NCBI GenBank assembly: GCA_014642895.1
Contig: BMJD01000018.1
Coordinates: 1-64,000, forward strand
Reading direction: 5' to 3'
DNA from: Lentibacillus populi
GTDB lineage: Bacteria > Bacillota > Bacilli > Bacillales > Amphibacillaceae
DNA length: 64,000 bases
Within the stretch, counting starts at the first letter, position 1. Each line of letters begins with the position of its first letter. The notes beneath the pieces are model-generated. The model saw only the letters and a list, made by a program, of their open reading frames with translations, was not told where the DNA came from and made no database searches. Positions 25,476 to 34,366 of this stretch are shown piece by piece. Position numbers and translations under genes: made by a program.

Positions 25476-26882
25476 ATGCGTACGTTAAAGGAACAATTTG
25501 AAGAAGTAGACGGTAACACATTTCCAGGTAAAACGTATATTGATGAATTGTTAATGCCTGTATTTTATGATCAAAAAGAATATCTATTTGATGCGATGTT
25601 TAAGATCCATAGAGCACATACCTCCATGCTTGGAGAACAAGGTATTTTAACAGAAGAAGAAACACGTAAAATATTAGCAGGTATAGACGAAGTAGAAAAT
25701 CTTGACCGTCAAAGCATCACATATTCAGCGGAATATGAAGATCTATTCTTCCTGATAGAATCTCAAATTGGGAATAGAATTGGAGATGAGTTGGCAGGAA
25801 AAATGCACATTGCAAAAAGCAGAAATGATATGGGAGAAGCAATGTATCGAATTGTGTTACGGAATTATTTACAAGATACAATCAAAAATGCCGAAAAATT
25901 AAGTGAGGCGATACTTGATCAGGCAGAAAACCATGTATATTCGGTCATGCCTGCCCATACACATACACAGCCTGCCCAACCGACAACATTTGGTCATTAT
26001 TTAGTCGCTGTTTACGATAATCTCCAACGTGATGTTAACCGAGTAAAACAGGCATACCAAACTGTCAATCAATCTCCTATGGGGGCTGCAGCAATAACAA
26101 CAACTGGATTCCCCATCAATAGAGAACGAATGGTAGAATTGCTTGAATTTAATGGTTTAATAGAAAACTCCTATGATGCTATTGGTGCCGGGGATTACTT
26201 AATAGAATCTGCACAAGCACTAATTAGCCTAATGACAAATATGGGTCGCTGGATTCAAGAGTTTTTACGGATGGCTTCAAAAGAAGTAGGATTAATTAAA
26301 GTGTCTGATGCCTATGTACAAATAAGTAGTATTATGCCCCAAAAAAGGAACCCGGTATCAATTGAGCATTCTCGCTCAATCGCTAGTAGTGCAGCGGCTG
26401 AAGGAATGGCAGTGGTTCATATGATCCACAATACTCCTTACGGGGATATTAATGATACGGAAGATGATTTACAGCCACATTTATATACTGGTTTTAACAA
26501 AGGGAACCGCGTGTTAAAGCTAATGCGTGCAGTTATTTTAACAATGGATTTTGATAAAGAACGCGCCTACCAGCAAGCTAGGGAAAATATGATAACCATT
26601 ACCGAACTCGCTGATGTATTAGCACGTGACTATCAAATTTCATTTCGAAAGGCACATCAAAAAGCAAGTGTTGTTGCTAAAAAAGCGGATAAAGAAAATA
26701 AACAGCTGTATCAAATAAATCTTCACGAAATAAATGATTGGTTAGGAGATGTTGCATTAACAGCTAAAGACTGGCAGGAAATTACTGATCCAATCTGTTT
26801 TGTGGAAAGAAGAAATATTACTGGGGGTACAAACCCTGAAACAGTTAAAGGAATGATTAAGAAGAGGAAGGGTACCTTATGA
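25476..26882 (+). CDS. ArgH-family (argininosuccinate lyase-like) C-N lyase
   Basis: A 468-residue member of the fumarase/aspartase superfamily. The signature loop SSIMPQKRNPVS is present at about 287-298, with the AKSRNDMGEA and AHTHTQPAQPTTFGHY motifs that bind substrate in argininosuccinate lyase and EDDS lyase. No other arginine-biosynthesis gene is near. It is the last gene of the ROK-controlled importer operon (40 nt after the permease, GAGGTG upstream of the ATG), so it more likely cleaves fumarate or a similar acid off an imported compound. ArgH paralogues of this kind include EDDS lyase. Exact reaction unknown. Confidence 0.8.
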   Translation: MRTLKEQFEEVDGNTFPGKTYIDELLMPVFYDQKEYLFDAMFKIHRAHTSMLGEQGILTEEETRKILAGIDEVENLDRQSITYSAEYEDLFFLIESQIGNRIGDELAGKMHIAKSRNDMGEAMYRIVLRNYLQDTIKNAEKLSEAILDQAENHVYSVMPAHTHTQPAQPTTFGHYLVAVYDNLQRDVNRVKQAYQTVNQSPMGAAAITTTGFPINRERMVELLEFNGLIENSYDAIGAGDYLIESAQALISLMTNMGRWIQEFLRMASKEVGLIKVSDAYVQISSIMPQKRNPVSIEHSRSIASSAAAEGMAVVHMIHNTPYGDINDTEDDLQPHLYTGFNKGNRVLKLMRAVILTMDFDKERAYQQARENMITITELADVLARDYQISFRKAHQKASVVAKKADKENKQLYQINLHEINDWLGDVALTAKDWQEITDPICFVERRNITGGTNPETVKGMIKKRKGTL

Positions 26883-26993
26883 ATGACTGGAAAGAGAATT
26901 TGACAAATTACTAGATTAAACATATTTTAAGCAGTAAAATTCTGTGAGCTAAAAAACACTTTATTTTAAAGAAAAGGGGGATTCATTTAAAAA

Positions 26994-27184
26994 AAATTCA
27001 TGTTTTTGGTAAACATGGATTCGCCGATACGAGGTATTTTTCGAGGTTCGGTATTCCGGCCATTGAATTTGGGCCATCTGAGGATCATTGGCATGGGAAT
27101 GATGAATATGTTGTTTTGGATTCGGTGGGAACGTATAAGGAAATTGGCTCTTCGCTAAAAGGAATGAAATTAGGCAAATGTTAA
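26994..27184 (+). pseudogene. C-terminal scrap of an M20 peptidase gene (copy A)
   Basis: The + strand reads IHVFGKHGFADTRYFSRFG, then GPSEDHWHGNDEYVVLDS and stops at 27184. It is almost the same DNA as 33986-34130, the end of a longer M20 fragment, over about 150 bp. Only the last 60 codons are left, so it is a duplicated remnant beside an IS200 scrap. Confidence 0.75.
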
Positions 27185-27229
27185 TCAAATAGTTTCCAGA
27201 AAATCTATGAAAACCCGGATAAAGGAACG

Positions 27230-27540
27230 GGTTTAGTTGCGAGCGATGCATGACGCCATACTGATGCCTGTTCTTTTTATTTTGGTGTGAAGTCCAAATT
27301 ATTTCCCGAACATCTTCTCTGAGTTTTCCATACATTGTTCTCCGTCTATATTTAGGAATAAATACAATATGGTACATGCAATTCCACTTTGTATGCGATA
27401 AACTTGATCTATCCATAATGGATGTCCTCCTCTGTCTGGCAATGGCTGCGAAACCTTTGTCAGACAGAGGAGGACTTTTTTATCATACGTAAAGGTACTT
27501 CCGTTTCTCTTCTCCCACGCATAGCATGGGGCTTAATCTG
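27230..27540 (-). mobile_element. Internally deleted IS200/IS605-type element
   Basis: From 27416 down the minus strand encodes MDRSSLSHTKWNCMYHIVF and IPKYRRRTMYGKLREDVREI, the N-terminus of an IS200-type TnpA transposase, then homology stops after about 50 residues instead of reaching the HUH motif and the catalytic Tyr. Upstream of it is the long hairpin usual for this family. The element is dead. Confidence 0.7.
27424..27482 (+). terminator. Strong hairpin at the 5' side of the IS200 remnant
   Basis: GTCCTCCTCTGTCTG (27424-27438) and CAGACAGAGGAGGAC (27461-27475) form a perfect 15-bp stem, followed by TTTTTT on the + strand. IS200 elements carry such a terminator ahead of tnpA to block outside transcription. 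Confidence 0.75.
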
Positions 27541-27604
27541 GAGTTAATTAATTATCCTCCGGTAGTACCAGCGTATATTTACTTGAACGATCATAGGCAT
27601 TCCC

Positions 27605-28684
27605 TTATTTCATGGATTCCCTAATAATATGCGGTGACGTCGGAAGCTCGATACCAATCTTATCATCTGTTTTGTATTTTTTGCTGTCATGTGTATTAAA
27701 CACATCAACTTTCAATTCGTAATTTTCAACGTCAACAAAATATCGCGTGAAATTTCCATTATAAATAATATTGGTTATCGTTCCTTTTAACGAACTGGAT
27801 GCATTGATTTTTATCCGCTCTGGTCGAACAAGCACCGTAGTTTTTTCTCCGATTTTCAAATCTTCACCGTGTTCTCTTTTCAATTTTTCAACCGGAAAGT
27901 GTATGGTTCCCGTATCAAAATAATGACCTTTTTCACTCTCTTGTAAATACCCGGTAAAAAAGTTTGCTTGTCCTACAAAAGTAGAAACAAATTTGTTGCT
28001 TGGATAGTTGTAAATTTTATCGGATTTGTCAAGCTGATGAATAATTCCTCCATTTAGAACCGCAATACGGTCTGAAATGCTTAAAGCTTCCTCCTGATCG
28101 TGTGTGACAAAAATGACAGTTAAATCCAATTTGTCTTTTATTTTACGTATTTCCTTACGAAGTGCAATCCGTAAATTAGCATCGAGATTGGATAATGGTT
28201 CATCCAGCAATAATACTTTAGGCTGTAGAACAAGACAGCGTGCAATTGCTACTCGCTGTTGCTGGCCTCCACTTAATTCTTTTGGTTTTCGATCCCCATA
28301 ATCATCCAGTTCCACCTGGGATAGCGCCGTCATAATTCGATTATGCTGTTCTTTCTTGGAAACTTTCAATTGCTTCAATCCATAAGCTACATTATCATAA
28401 ACCGTCATATGAGGAAAAAGAGCATAATTTTGAAATACCATACCCGTTGACCGTTTTTCGGGTGGCAATGTATCAATCTTTTCATTATCCAAAATAATTT
28501 CACCCGCATCTTGTTTATTGAATCCGCCTATCGTTCTTAAAAGTGTTGTTTTCCCACAACCACTAGGACCAATAAATGAAATAAGTTCACCTCGCTTAAT
28601 CGAGATAGAAATATTATCTACGGCTTTTACATCCCCAAAGTATTTGCATACATTTTTTAATTCAAGAAAGTTGTTTTCTGACAT
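27605..28684 (-). CDS. ABC transporter ATP-binding protein (Fe3+/polyamine type)
   Basis: A 359-residue ATPase with Walker A GPSGCGKTT, signature LSGGQQQR, Walker B LLLDEPLSNLD and VTHDQEE, plus a TOBE-like C-terminus (TTVLVRPERIKI). It is paralogous to the ATPase at 22646 but clearly different in sequence. GGGAGGG lies upstream of the ATG. Last gene of an operon HAD phosphatase - binding protein - permease - ATPase read on the minus strand. Confidence 0.9.
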   Translation of the reverse strand: MSENNFLELKNVCKYFGDVKAVDNISISIKRGELISFIGPSGCGKTTLLRTIGGFNKQDAGEIILDNEKIDTLPPEKRSTGMVFQNYALFPHMTVYDNVAYGLKQLKVSKKEQHNRIMTALSQVELDDYGDRKPKELSGGQQQRVAIARCLVLQPKVLLLDEPLSNLDANLRIALRKEIRKIKDKLDLTVIFVTHDQEEALSISDRIAVLNGGIIHQLDKSDKIYNYPSNKFVSTFVGQANFFTGYLQESEKGHYFDTGTIHFPVEKLKREHGEDLKIGEKTTVLVRPERIKINASSSLKGTITNIIYNGNFTRYFVDVENYELKVDVFNTHDSKKYKTDDKIGIELPTSPHIIRESMK

Positions 28685-28708
28685 GTAGAAACCCTCCCAT
28701 ATTACGAA

Positions 28709-30391
28709 TCAGATACGAACTCCTGTCTTTTTTTCAACAAATTTCAATAAACCAAGACAAGCCAGTACAATCACTATCATGATGAACGACATGGCAGATG
28801 CCAAACCAATTTTAGCCTGTTCAGCTAAATTCAGAATATAAATAGCCACAAGATTGGTATTTGGTGATATTAAAAAGACAACGGAACTTATAGAAACCAT
28901 TGCAGTCATAAGGGCATATATAAAACCTGCAGCAAATGGCGGAACCATCAATGGCACGATAACCTTCCAGAATGTTTTATATGGTCCAGCCCCAAGATCA
29001 TTCGAAGCTTCTTCCATCGAGATGTCAATCTGATGCATTTTACTGATTGCTGCTTCCAGTCCTACACCGATTTTCCTGAAAGTCATGTTCAACACAAGGA
29101 TCATGACCGTTCCTGTCAAGAAGAAAGGTGGCCCATTGAAAATTAATACATAACCAATACCCATGACCGTTCCCGGAACTGCCAAACCGAACAAGGTTAA
29201 AAATTCCAATAGTTTCTTGCCCGGTATCGGTTTTCTCGCAAATAAGAAACCTTGCAAAATCCCTATTCCCGCTGCCAGTATTGCACTGACGAATGAAACG
29301 AATAAACTTGTATAAAGAGAATCCCAGCCTGTTTCATTATTAAAATGTTCCAGCGTAAATGTATTGTTTATTCCGATAATTTTCACGAACGCTCCCAGTA
29401 CGACCATGATGAACATTAGTAATATAAAGGCTGTAAATATTGTACTAATAGTTCCAACAAAGAATTTAACCGACTTGGAAAGTGGTACACTATACGAGCC
29501 AGATTCACCACTAATCGTCCCAACACTACTATCTTTTAGAAAATAAGTTTGGAAAATAAAAATCAATAGACTTGGTATGATCAGGAACACTCCAAGCACG
29601 GCAGCCAACTCCAAGTTATGCTGTCCTACAACAAGCAAGTAAGCTTCCGAAGCTAAAAATCGAGTTCCCCCGCCAATAATAAGCGGGTTGGAAAAATCCG
29701 CCAATGCCATCACAAAAACGAGCAAACCTGCTTTAATGATCCCGGACTTCGCTAAAGGTAACGTGATACTACCGATTGTCTTCCATTGATTCGCTCCAAG
29801 GTCCTGCGAGGCATATTCCAAATCGGCATTCATGTTTCGCATTGTACTTTCAATAAGCATATATCCAATTGGGAAATATCCAATTATCTGTGCTAATACT
29901 ACTCCCCAAAAGCCATAAATGCTAAATTCCCCACCAAATAAGTGACTAATATAATCAGTCACAATACCGCTTCTACCAAATAAAATAATCAATGATAGTG
30001 AAAATATAAATGGTGGTGCAACCAACGGCAGTAACGAAATCCCCTGAAAAGACTTGGACAAAAAACTTTTCGAGCGTGTTACATAAAGCGCGATATTAAT
30101 ACTTAAAAACAACACGATAATAGTTGAAATTATCGCGGATAATACGCTATTCAGCAAAGCATCCCAATAATAGGGGGCCTGAAAAAAATCTTTATAGTAA
30201 TCAAATGTTAGTTGACCCGTTCCAATTCCAAAACTTTTTAACAAAACAGCTAATACTGGAGCAACAATAAATAATATGATTGCAACAACAAGTACAATCG
30301 TGGCAATTGCAAACCACGGCTCAGCCCAGAACCGCCCCCAAATCGTGGAGGACGGCTTCAGTTGATTTTTTACCGGCTGTGTAGCCTCCAC
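28709..30391 (-). CDS. ABC transporter permease, fused two-domain (FbpB type)
   Basis: A 560-residue protein with roughly twelve membrane segments in two halves. EAA loops are LEYASQDLGANQWKTIGSI and MEEASNDLGAGPYKTFWKV. The start is GTG at 30391, supported by AAGGGGG eight bases upstream. It lies between the binding-protein and ATPase genes with gaps of 16 and 24 nt. Same transporter class as the importer at 21.4-25.4 kb. Confidence 0.9.
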   Translation of the reverse strand: MEATQPVKNQLKPSSTIWGRFWAEPWFAIATIVLVVAIILFIVAPVLAVLLKSFGIGTGQLTFDYYKDFFQAPYYWDALLNSVLSAIISTIIVLFLSINIALYVTRSKSFLSKSFQGISLLPLVAPPFIFSLSLIILFGRSGIVTDYISHLFGGEFSIYGFWGVVLAQIIGYFPIGYMLIESTMRNMNADLEYASQDLGANQWKTIGSITLPLAKSGIIKAGLLVFVMALADFSNPLIIGGGTRFLASEAYLLVVGQHNLELAAVLGVFLIIPSLLIFIFQTYFLKDSSVGTISGESGSYSVPLSKSVKFFVGTISTIFTAFILLMFIMVVLGAFVKIIGINNTFTLEHFNNETGWDSLYTSLFVSFVSAILAAGIGILQGFLFARKPIPGKKLLEFLTLFGLAVPGTVMGIGYVLIFNGPPFFLTGTVMILVLNMTFRKIGVGLEAAISKMHQIDISMEEASNDLGAGPYKTFWKVIVPLMVPPFAAGFIYALMTAMVSISSVVFLISPNTNLVAIYILNLAEQAKIGLASAMSFIMIVIVLACLGLLKFVEKKTGVRI

Positions 30392-30407
30392 TCATAACTC
30401 CCCCTTT

Positions 30408-31406
30408 TTATGAAAAATTATCTCGCCATTCCTTCATGATTCGATCACGATTTTTTTCAGCCCAGACCGCATCATAATCAATCAGGTAATCTTCTACGTT
30501 TTCAACTGTTCCTTCTATACCCGGCTTAGTTACCATCGAACGATGCGCTGCAGATTTTTTCATGCCTTTTTCAGAACCGATGTAATCAATCACCTCTTCC
30601 ACCAGTTCCCGATTTTCTGTGTTTTTGAACATCCAAACGACATCAAGGTCATAGCCCACTCCTTCTTCGGGTATTACCGCTTCCAATGGATAGCCTTCCT
30701 CAATCCGGTTATAAACAGCCTGATCCCATGTTATACCGATTGCGTACTCTCCCTGGGCAACCATTTGCGCCGGTGCGTCGCCTGATTTGACATATTGTCC
30801 CACGTTCTCATCCAATTTTTCTAAATAGTCCCAACCCTCATCTTCACCCATAATTTGCATAATAGTTGACACAAACAAATAGGCTGTTCCCGAGGTGCCG
30901 GGATCCGGTAATACAATTTCTCCTTTATACTGAGGATCCAGCAAGTCCTCCCATGATTCTGGCTTGTCCAAACCTTTCTCTTCCAGAATATCTGTGTTGA
31001 TTGCCAACAAATTAAACCAATAAGACCATCCATACCATTTGCCATCTTCATCTTTAAACTCATCCGGAACATCTTCCCAAGTAGGTGAGTCATATGGTTC
31101 CAAAAAATCTTCTTTCTCCGCTTTTAATGCAATGCTATGTAACATCCCCCATTGCATATCCGCTCCAAAATCAGGAGCTTCCGATTTCATTCGGCTCCAT
31201 CCTTCTCCACTGGATAATCGCAATACATTGACATCAATACCTGTTTCATCTTTTAACCCCTTTACAAAGTCTTGCATTTCCTCTGAGTCATTATGGGTGT
31301 AAACATCAATTTCACCTTTCGAATCCTTTGCATTCCCCGAACCGCCGCATGCAGAAATAATCAAACCCAATGCGAGAAACAAAAATGGTAACAGATATTT
31401 CTTCAT
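30408..31406 (-). CDS. ABC transporter substrate-binding lipoprotein (Fe3+/polyamine type)
   Basis: A 332-residue lipoprotein with lipobox ISAC (about 17-20) and the pattern of iron/phosphonate-type binding proteins: IDVYTHNDSEEMQDFVKGL, DMQWGMLHSIALKAEKEDFL and LLDPQYKGEIVLPDPGTSGT. AGGAGAGG precedes the ATG. The co-encoded HAD phosphatase and DeoR regulator suggest a phosphorylated or phosphate-linked substrate, but the ligand is not identified. Confidence 0.85.
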   Translation of the reverse strand: MKKYLLPFLFLALGLIISACGGSGNAKDSKGEIDVYTHNDSEEMQDFVKGLKDETGIDVNVLRLSSGEGWSRMKSEAPDFGADMQWGMLHSIALKAEKEDFLEPYDSPTWEDVPDEFKDEDGKWYGWSYWFNLLAINTDILEEKGLDKPESWEDLLDPQYKGEIVLPDPGTSGTAYLFVSTIMQIMGEDEGWDYLEKLDENVGQYVKSGDAPAQMVAQGEYAIGITWDQAVYNRIEEGYPLEAVIPEEGVGYDLDVVWMFKNTENRELVEEVIDYIGSEKGMKKSAAHRSMVTKPGIEGTVENVEDYLIDYDAVWAEKNRDRIMKEWRDNFS

Positions 31407-31449
31407 ATTTGATAAACCTCTCCTTTTAATTTAAGAATAGCCTCACTTT

Positions 31450-32202
31450 TTATTTTTCTTTCAACGTAATAGCTTGATAATCGTTTATAATAGAATCAGC
31501 ATCCAACAAATGTACCTTTTGCATGTTAGGTGCCGAAACAATCCCAATACTAGCCAAAACTCCACTCTTTTTGCCAAGTATCATGTCACCATTGGAATCA
31601 CCGATGATTAACGTTTTTTCAGGAGCAATGTCTAGCTGCTTACAAGCGTAATAGACCATTTCAGGATACGGCTTCCCTCGGTAGACAAGATCATGCCCAA
31701 CGATGGCTGAAAAAAAGTTTGTAATCCCTAATGCATTCAAATGTTGTACAGCCTTTCCATAATTATCCGATGTGACTACCCCCATTTTGATTGCAAGTTT
31801 TTCTGCCTGTTCCAAAAACCGGACTAGTCCATTAACAGGTTTGACATGCTCATGAATTGCAAATGTTTCCTCTAACACCTGATGGGCGTCATTTACCACT
31901 TGATACGCTTGATTCCAAGGAACACCTTGTTGATAAAGTCCCAAGGTTAGAATGGTTAGCAAGTCTTGCAAAGAACCAATAGCTAGAGGACCTTTTGGAT
32001 CCCATGTGTGGTTCTCGTAGGAAAATCCCAAAAAATGTGCTAGTAAACTTTTGTTATATGAAACGGTAGCTTGGTCGTCAATCAGATCGATGAAGGTCTC
32101 TGCCCACCGTATCCATAACGTGAAATCGATAATCGTTCCATCTTTATCAAATAAAATGCCGTCTATTTCATACCTATTTCCATTTATAATGACAACACTC
32201 AT
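31450..32202 (-). CDS. HAD-superfamily phosphatase
   Basis: A 250-residue cytoplasmic hydrolase. Motif I is FDKDGTIID (nucleophile Asp near 19), motif II is the Thr/Ser of VVTSDNYG, the lysine is in YRGKPYPEM and motif III is IIGDSNGDM. A helical cap of about 115 residues sits between motifs I and II, as in phosphoglycolate-phosphatase-like enzymes. It is not of the PhnX type, whose motif I reads differently. First gene of the operon, just behind a good promoter. It presumably dephosphorylates the imported compound. Confidence 0.82.
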   Translation of the reverse strand: MSVVIINGNRYEIDGILFDKDGTIIDFTLWIRWAETFIDLIDDQATVSYNKSLLAHFLGFSYENHTWDPKGPLAIGSLQDLLTILTLGLYQQGVPWNQAYQVVNDAHQVLEETFAIHEHVKPVNGLVRFLEQAEKLAIKMGVVTSDNYGKAVQHLNALGITNFFSAIVGHDLVYRGKPYPEMVYYACKQLDIAPEKTLIIGDSNGDMILGKKSGVLASIGIVSAPNMQKVHLLDADSIINDYQAITLKEK

Positions 32203-32263
32203 GATAATGATTAACCCCCTTTCTCAAACACAACAGCTCCATTCGAAATTGTAAATACAGGCA

Positions 32264-32344
32264 TTTATTTGTTTATGTTGTTGTATTTAGTTGTGTTTAT
32301 GTGTTTATACTTGAATATTATAAAGTAAATCTCATTTATGTCAA
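32264..32344 (-). promoter_or_regulatory. Promoter and repeated operator-like leader of the HAD-ABC operon
   Basis: On the minus strand TTGACA (32344-32339) and TATAAT (32322-32317) are 16 bp apart, near consensus. Between the start point and the HAD gene, 32264-32310 contains several repeats of the TTTATGT/TTGTGTTTA kind, a form seen at DeoR-family operators. The DeoR gene lies next door. Confidence 0.6.
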
Positions 32345-32379
32345 AATGTATATTTCCGTGTTTCACTTGATAAACCATT

Positions 32380-32407
32380 AAAAAAGCTTAGGTGCTCCAC
32401 CTAAGCT
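32380..32407 (-). terminator. Terminator of the DeoR gene
   Basis: AGCTTAGGTG (32385-32394) and CACCTAAGCT (32398-32407) pair perfectly, with a T-run on the minus strand right after. It separates the deoR-type gene from the downstream HAD-ABC operon, so the regulator is transcribed on its own. Confidence 0.75.
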
Positions 32408-32463
32408 GAAAAATACTTGAATTTATTTAGTTATACTGTCGTAAATGGGCTATGTTTGAAATT

Positions 32464-33225
32464 TTATAATACTTCAATCCCTGTATTTCGGTATTTCTCG
32501 AGTACATTTTCATTTATTTTGGAGTCCGTAATAATGCGGTTAATTTGGTTAAACTCACATACCTTTAACAGGGAGACGACATCAAATTTACTACTGTCGG
32601 CCAACACAATTCTATGCTGGGCAATATCCATCATCTTCTTTTTCACCTGTAACTCCCCTGCTCCGTAATCAGTTAAACCTTTTGTGAGGGAGAGCCCACT
32701 AATACTCATAAAAAAGGTATCAATGTGAAATTGAGTAATAAAGTCTTCTGTAAAATCACCAACAGTACAAAGCTCTTGATTTCGCAAAATGCCTCCAGCG
32801 AAAATTATCGTGTAGTCAGGCATTTCGGAGAGTTCATTTGCTATCGTCATTGAATTGGTAAGAACCGTTAAACGTGTAAACTTTTCCTTCAATTTTTTGG
32901 CAAATTCTGTGTTGGTTGTACTTACATCCATTGCGATCGATTGTCCTTCAACCACAAAATCCGTCGCTTTTTTGGCAATTTCCTGTTTTTCCTTTAAATA
33001 CTTAGATTCGCGTACAGTAAACGATAACTCTCTGTTGTTCACTTCCTCAAGCACAGCGCCCCCATGAACACGCGTTAGAAGTCCTTCTTTTTCCAGGAAT
33101 TCCAAATCCCGTCGTATCGTCTCGAATGATACATTAAAATATTTCATTAATTGAGATACCTTGACGGATTTATCTTTTCTAACTATCTTTACTATTTCTT
33201 TATGTCTTTCTTTTGCAAACAACAT
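32464..33225 (-). CDS. DeoR/GlpR-family transcriptional repressor
   Basis: A 253-residue regulator with an N-terminal helix-turn-helix (LMKYFNVSFETIRRDLEFLEKEGLLTRVHGGAV, residues about 17-50) and a C-terminal sugar-phosphate-sensing domain (MDVSTTNTEFAKKL, GGILRNQELCTVG, DSSKFD). The ATG at 33225, with AAGAGGTG upstream, begins the conserved MLFAKERHKEIV; an upstream in-frame ATG has no site. DeoR proteins usually respond to phosphorylated sugars, which fits the neighbouring HAD phosphatase. Confidence 0.9.
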   Translation of the reverse strand: MLFAKERHKEIVKIVRKDKSVKVSQLMKYFNVSFETIRRDLEFLEKEGLLTRVHGGAVLEEVNNRELSFTVRESKYLKEKQEIAKKATDFVVEGQSIAMDVSTTNTEFAKKLKEKFTRLTVLTNSMTIANELSEMPDYTIIFAGGILRNQELCTVGDFTEDFITQFHIDTFFMSISGLSLTKGLTDYGAGELQVKKKMMDIAQHRIVLADSSKFDVVSLLKVCEFNQINRIITDSKINENVLEKYRNTGIEVL

Positions 33226-33450
33226 CGACACCTCTTCGGTAAAATAATTATGTTGTATACGATAGCAAGTAAATACAATCAAATGCAACTTTATTACATA
33301 TTGTATACCATTCATTCATATTTTTCATCCCTAATGGGAATTTTTGTGGAAAGTTTTCACAAAAGAGGAAGCAGATTTAGGAATTGTTTATTTCCACTAT
33401 ATGTAAGAATGGAAGAAAAATAGCTGTTATAATCAAACTAAAATTATCTG

Positions 33451-34166
33451 AATTATACGGGTACCAGGCATCCCCTAAGGAGGGTAAAAATTGTGCGGCC
33501 TATTTAACGGAATCCGGATATGTAGGAGAATTTGTCATTTGCTCCGAACCGACACAATTAGGAATCGGCCTTCAAGCAAAAGGTGTCCTGCAAATGGATA
33601 TTACATTAAAGGGGAAGTCTGCACATGCCAGCAAACCTTGGGAGGGTGAAAATGCGATTTTACGTGCACTTTACTTGTATGAGAGGCTGTTAGAATTACC
33701 TTTTGCCCAGGAATCAACTGATTTTTTCCAGAAACCATCTATAAATCTGTCTAAAATACATGGTGGCGATGTATATAATAAGGTTCCTGATTCTTGTGTC
33801 CTTTCCATGGATATAAGGTTTTTACCAACGCAAAACAAGGATGAGATTCTTAAGCAGATAAAAAGTATAACCGATTGTAACATTGCTATAAACTTGTATG
33901 GAGATCCTGTCATGAACACAATTGATAATCCATATATACAAAAACTACTGCCAATTATTAAACAAAAGGCATTGATAGAAGACGTTCATGTTTTTGGTCA
34001 ACATGGCTTCGCAGATACGAGGTATTTTTCGAGGTTCGGGATTCCGGCCATTGAATTTGGGCCGTCTGGGGATCATTGGCATGGGAATGATGAATATGTT
34101 GTTTTGGATTCGGTGGAAACGTATAAGGATATTCTTGTTGATTTTGGCGTAGGGTTTAGGGGATGA
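33451..34166 (+). pseudogene. 5'-truncated M20 peptidase/deacylase gene (copy B)
   Basis: The open frame aligns with the second half of an M20 enzyme (ArgE/DapE/CPG2 type): AAYLTESGYVGEFVICSEPT, a dimerisation segment LKGKSAHASKPWEGENA, GGDVYNKVPDSC and the C-terminal metal ligand in HWHGNDEYV. The N-terminal 130 or so residues, which carry most zinc ligands and the catalytic Glu, are missing, and no start with a ribosome binding site is present. Its last 150 bp recur at 26994-27140. Confidence 0.8.
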
Positions 34167-34212
34167 TTGTATTTGAGCCTAAGTGTTGATATCAACGAGT
34201 ATGATGGAAAAT

Positions 34213-34330
34213 TTAGACTGTCAGCAAATAGAGCTATTGGGACAGTCTAATCCCTGACGAGTAGGAGGGAGCCTTTCCATTATTGTGCTCCCCCGCCGAG
34301 CCGTGCGGGCGGTACTCCGAACAGGGTTTC
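34213..34330. other. Structured GC-rich element with nested hairpins
   Basis: TTAGACTGTC (34213-34222) pairs with GACAGTCTAA (34241-34250). Immediately after come GGAGC...GCTCC and CCGCC...GGCGG pairings (about 34268-34313) in a GC-rich block unlike its surroundings. It could be the end of an insertion element or a fragment of a structured RNA. I do not recognise it. Confidence 0.35.
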
Positions 34331-34366
34331 TCTCCATCATCCTTTTAAGAATATTGCTTAATTCTT

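Noticed and set aside
25476-26882. Biosynthetic argininosuccinate lyase (argH)
   Set aside because: Family membership is clear, but the location in a catabolic importer operon without argG or other arg genes makes a biosynthetic role unlikely, so no gene symbol was given.
32464-33315. Longer DeoR start at 33315
   Set aside because: The conserved N-terminus and AAGAGGTG site support the ATG at 33225.
34250-34330. Possible group II intron domain V
   Set aside because: GAGCCGTGCGGGCGG recalls domain V, but the expected bulge and GAAA tetraloop are not present and no reverse transcriptase is near.
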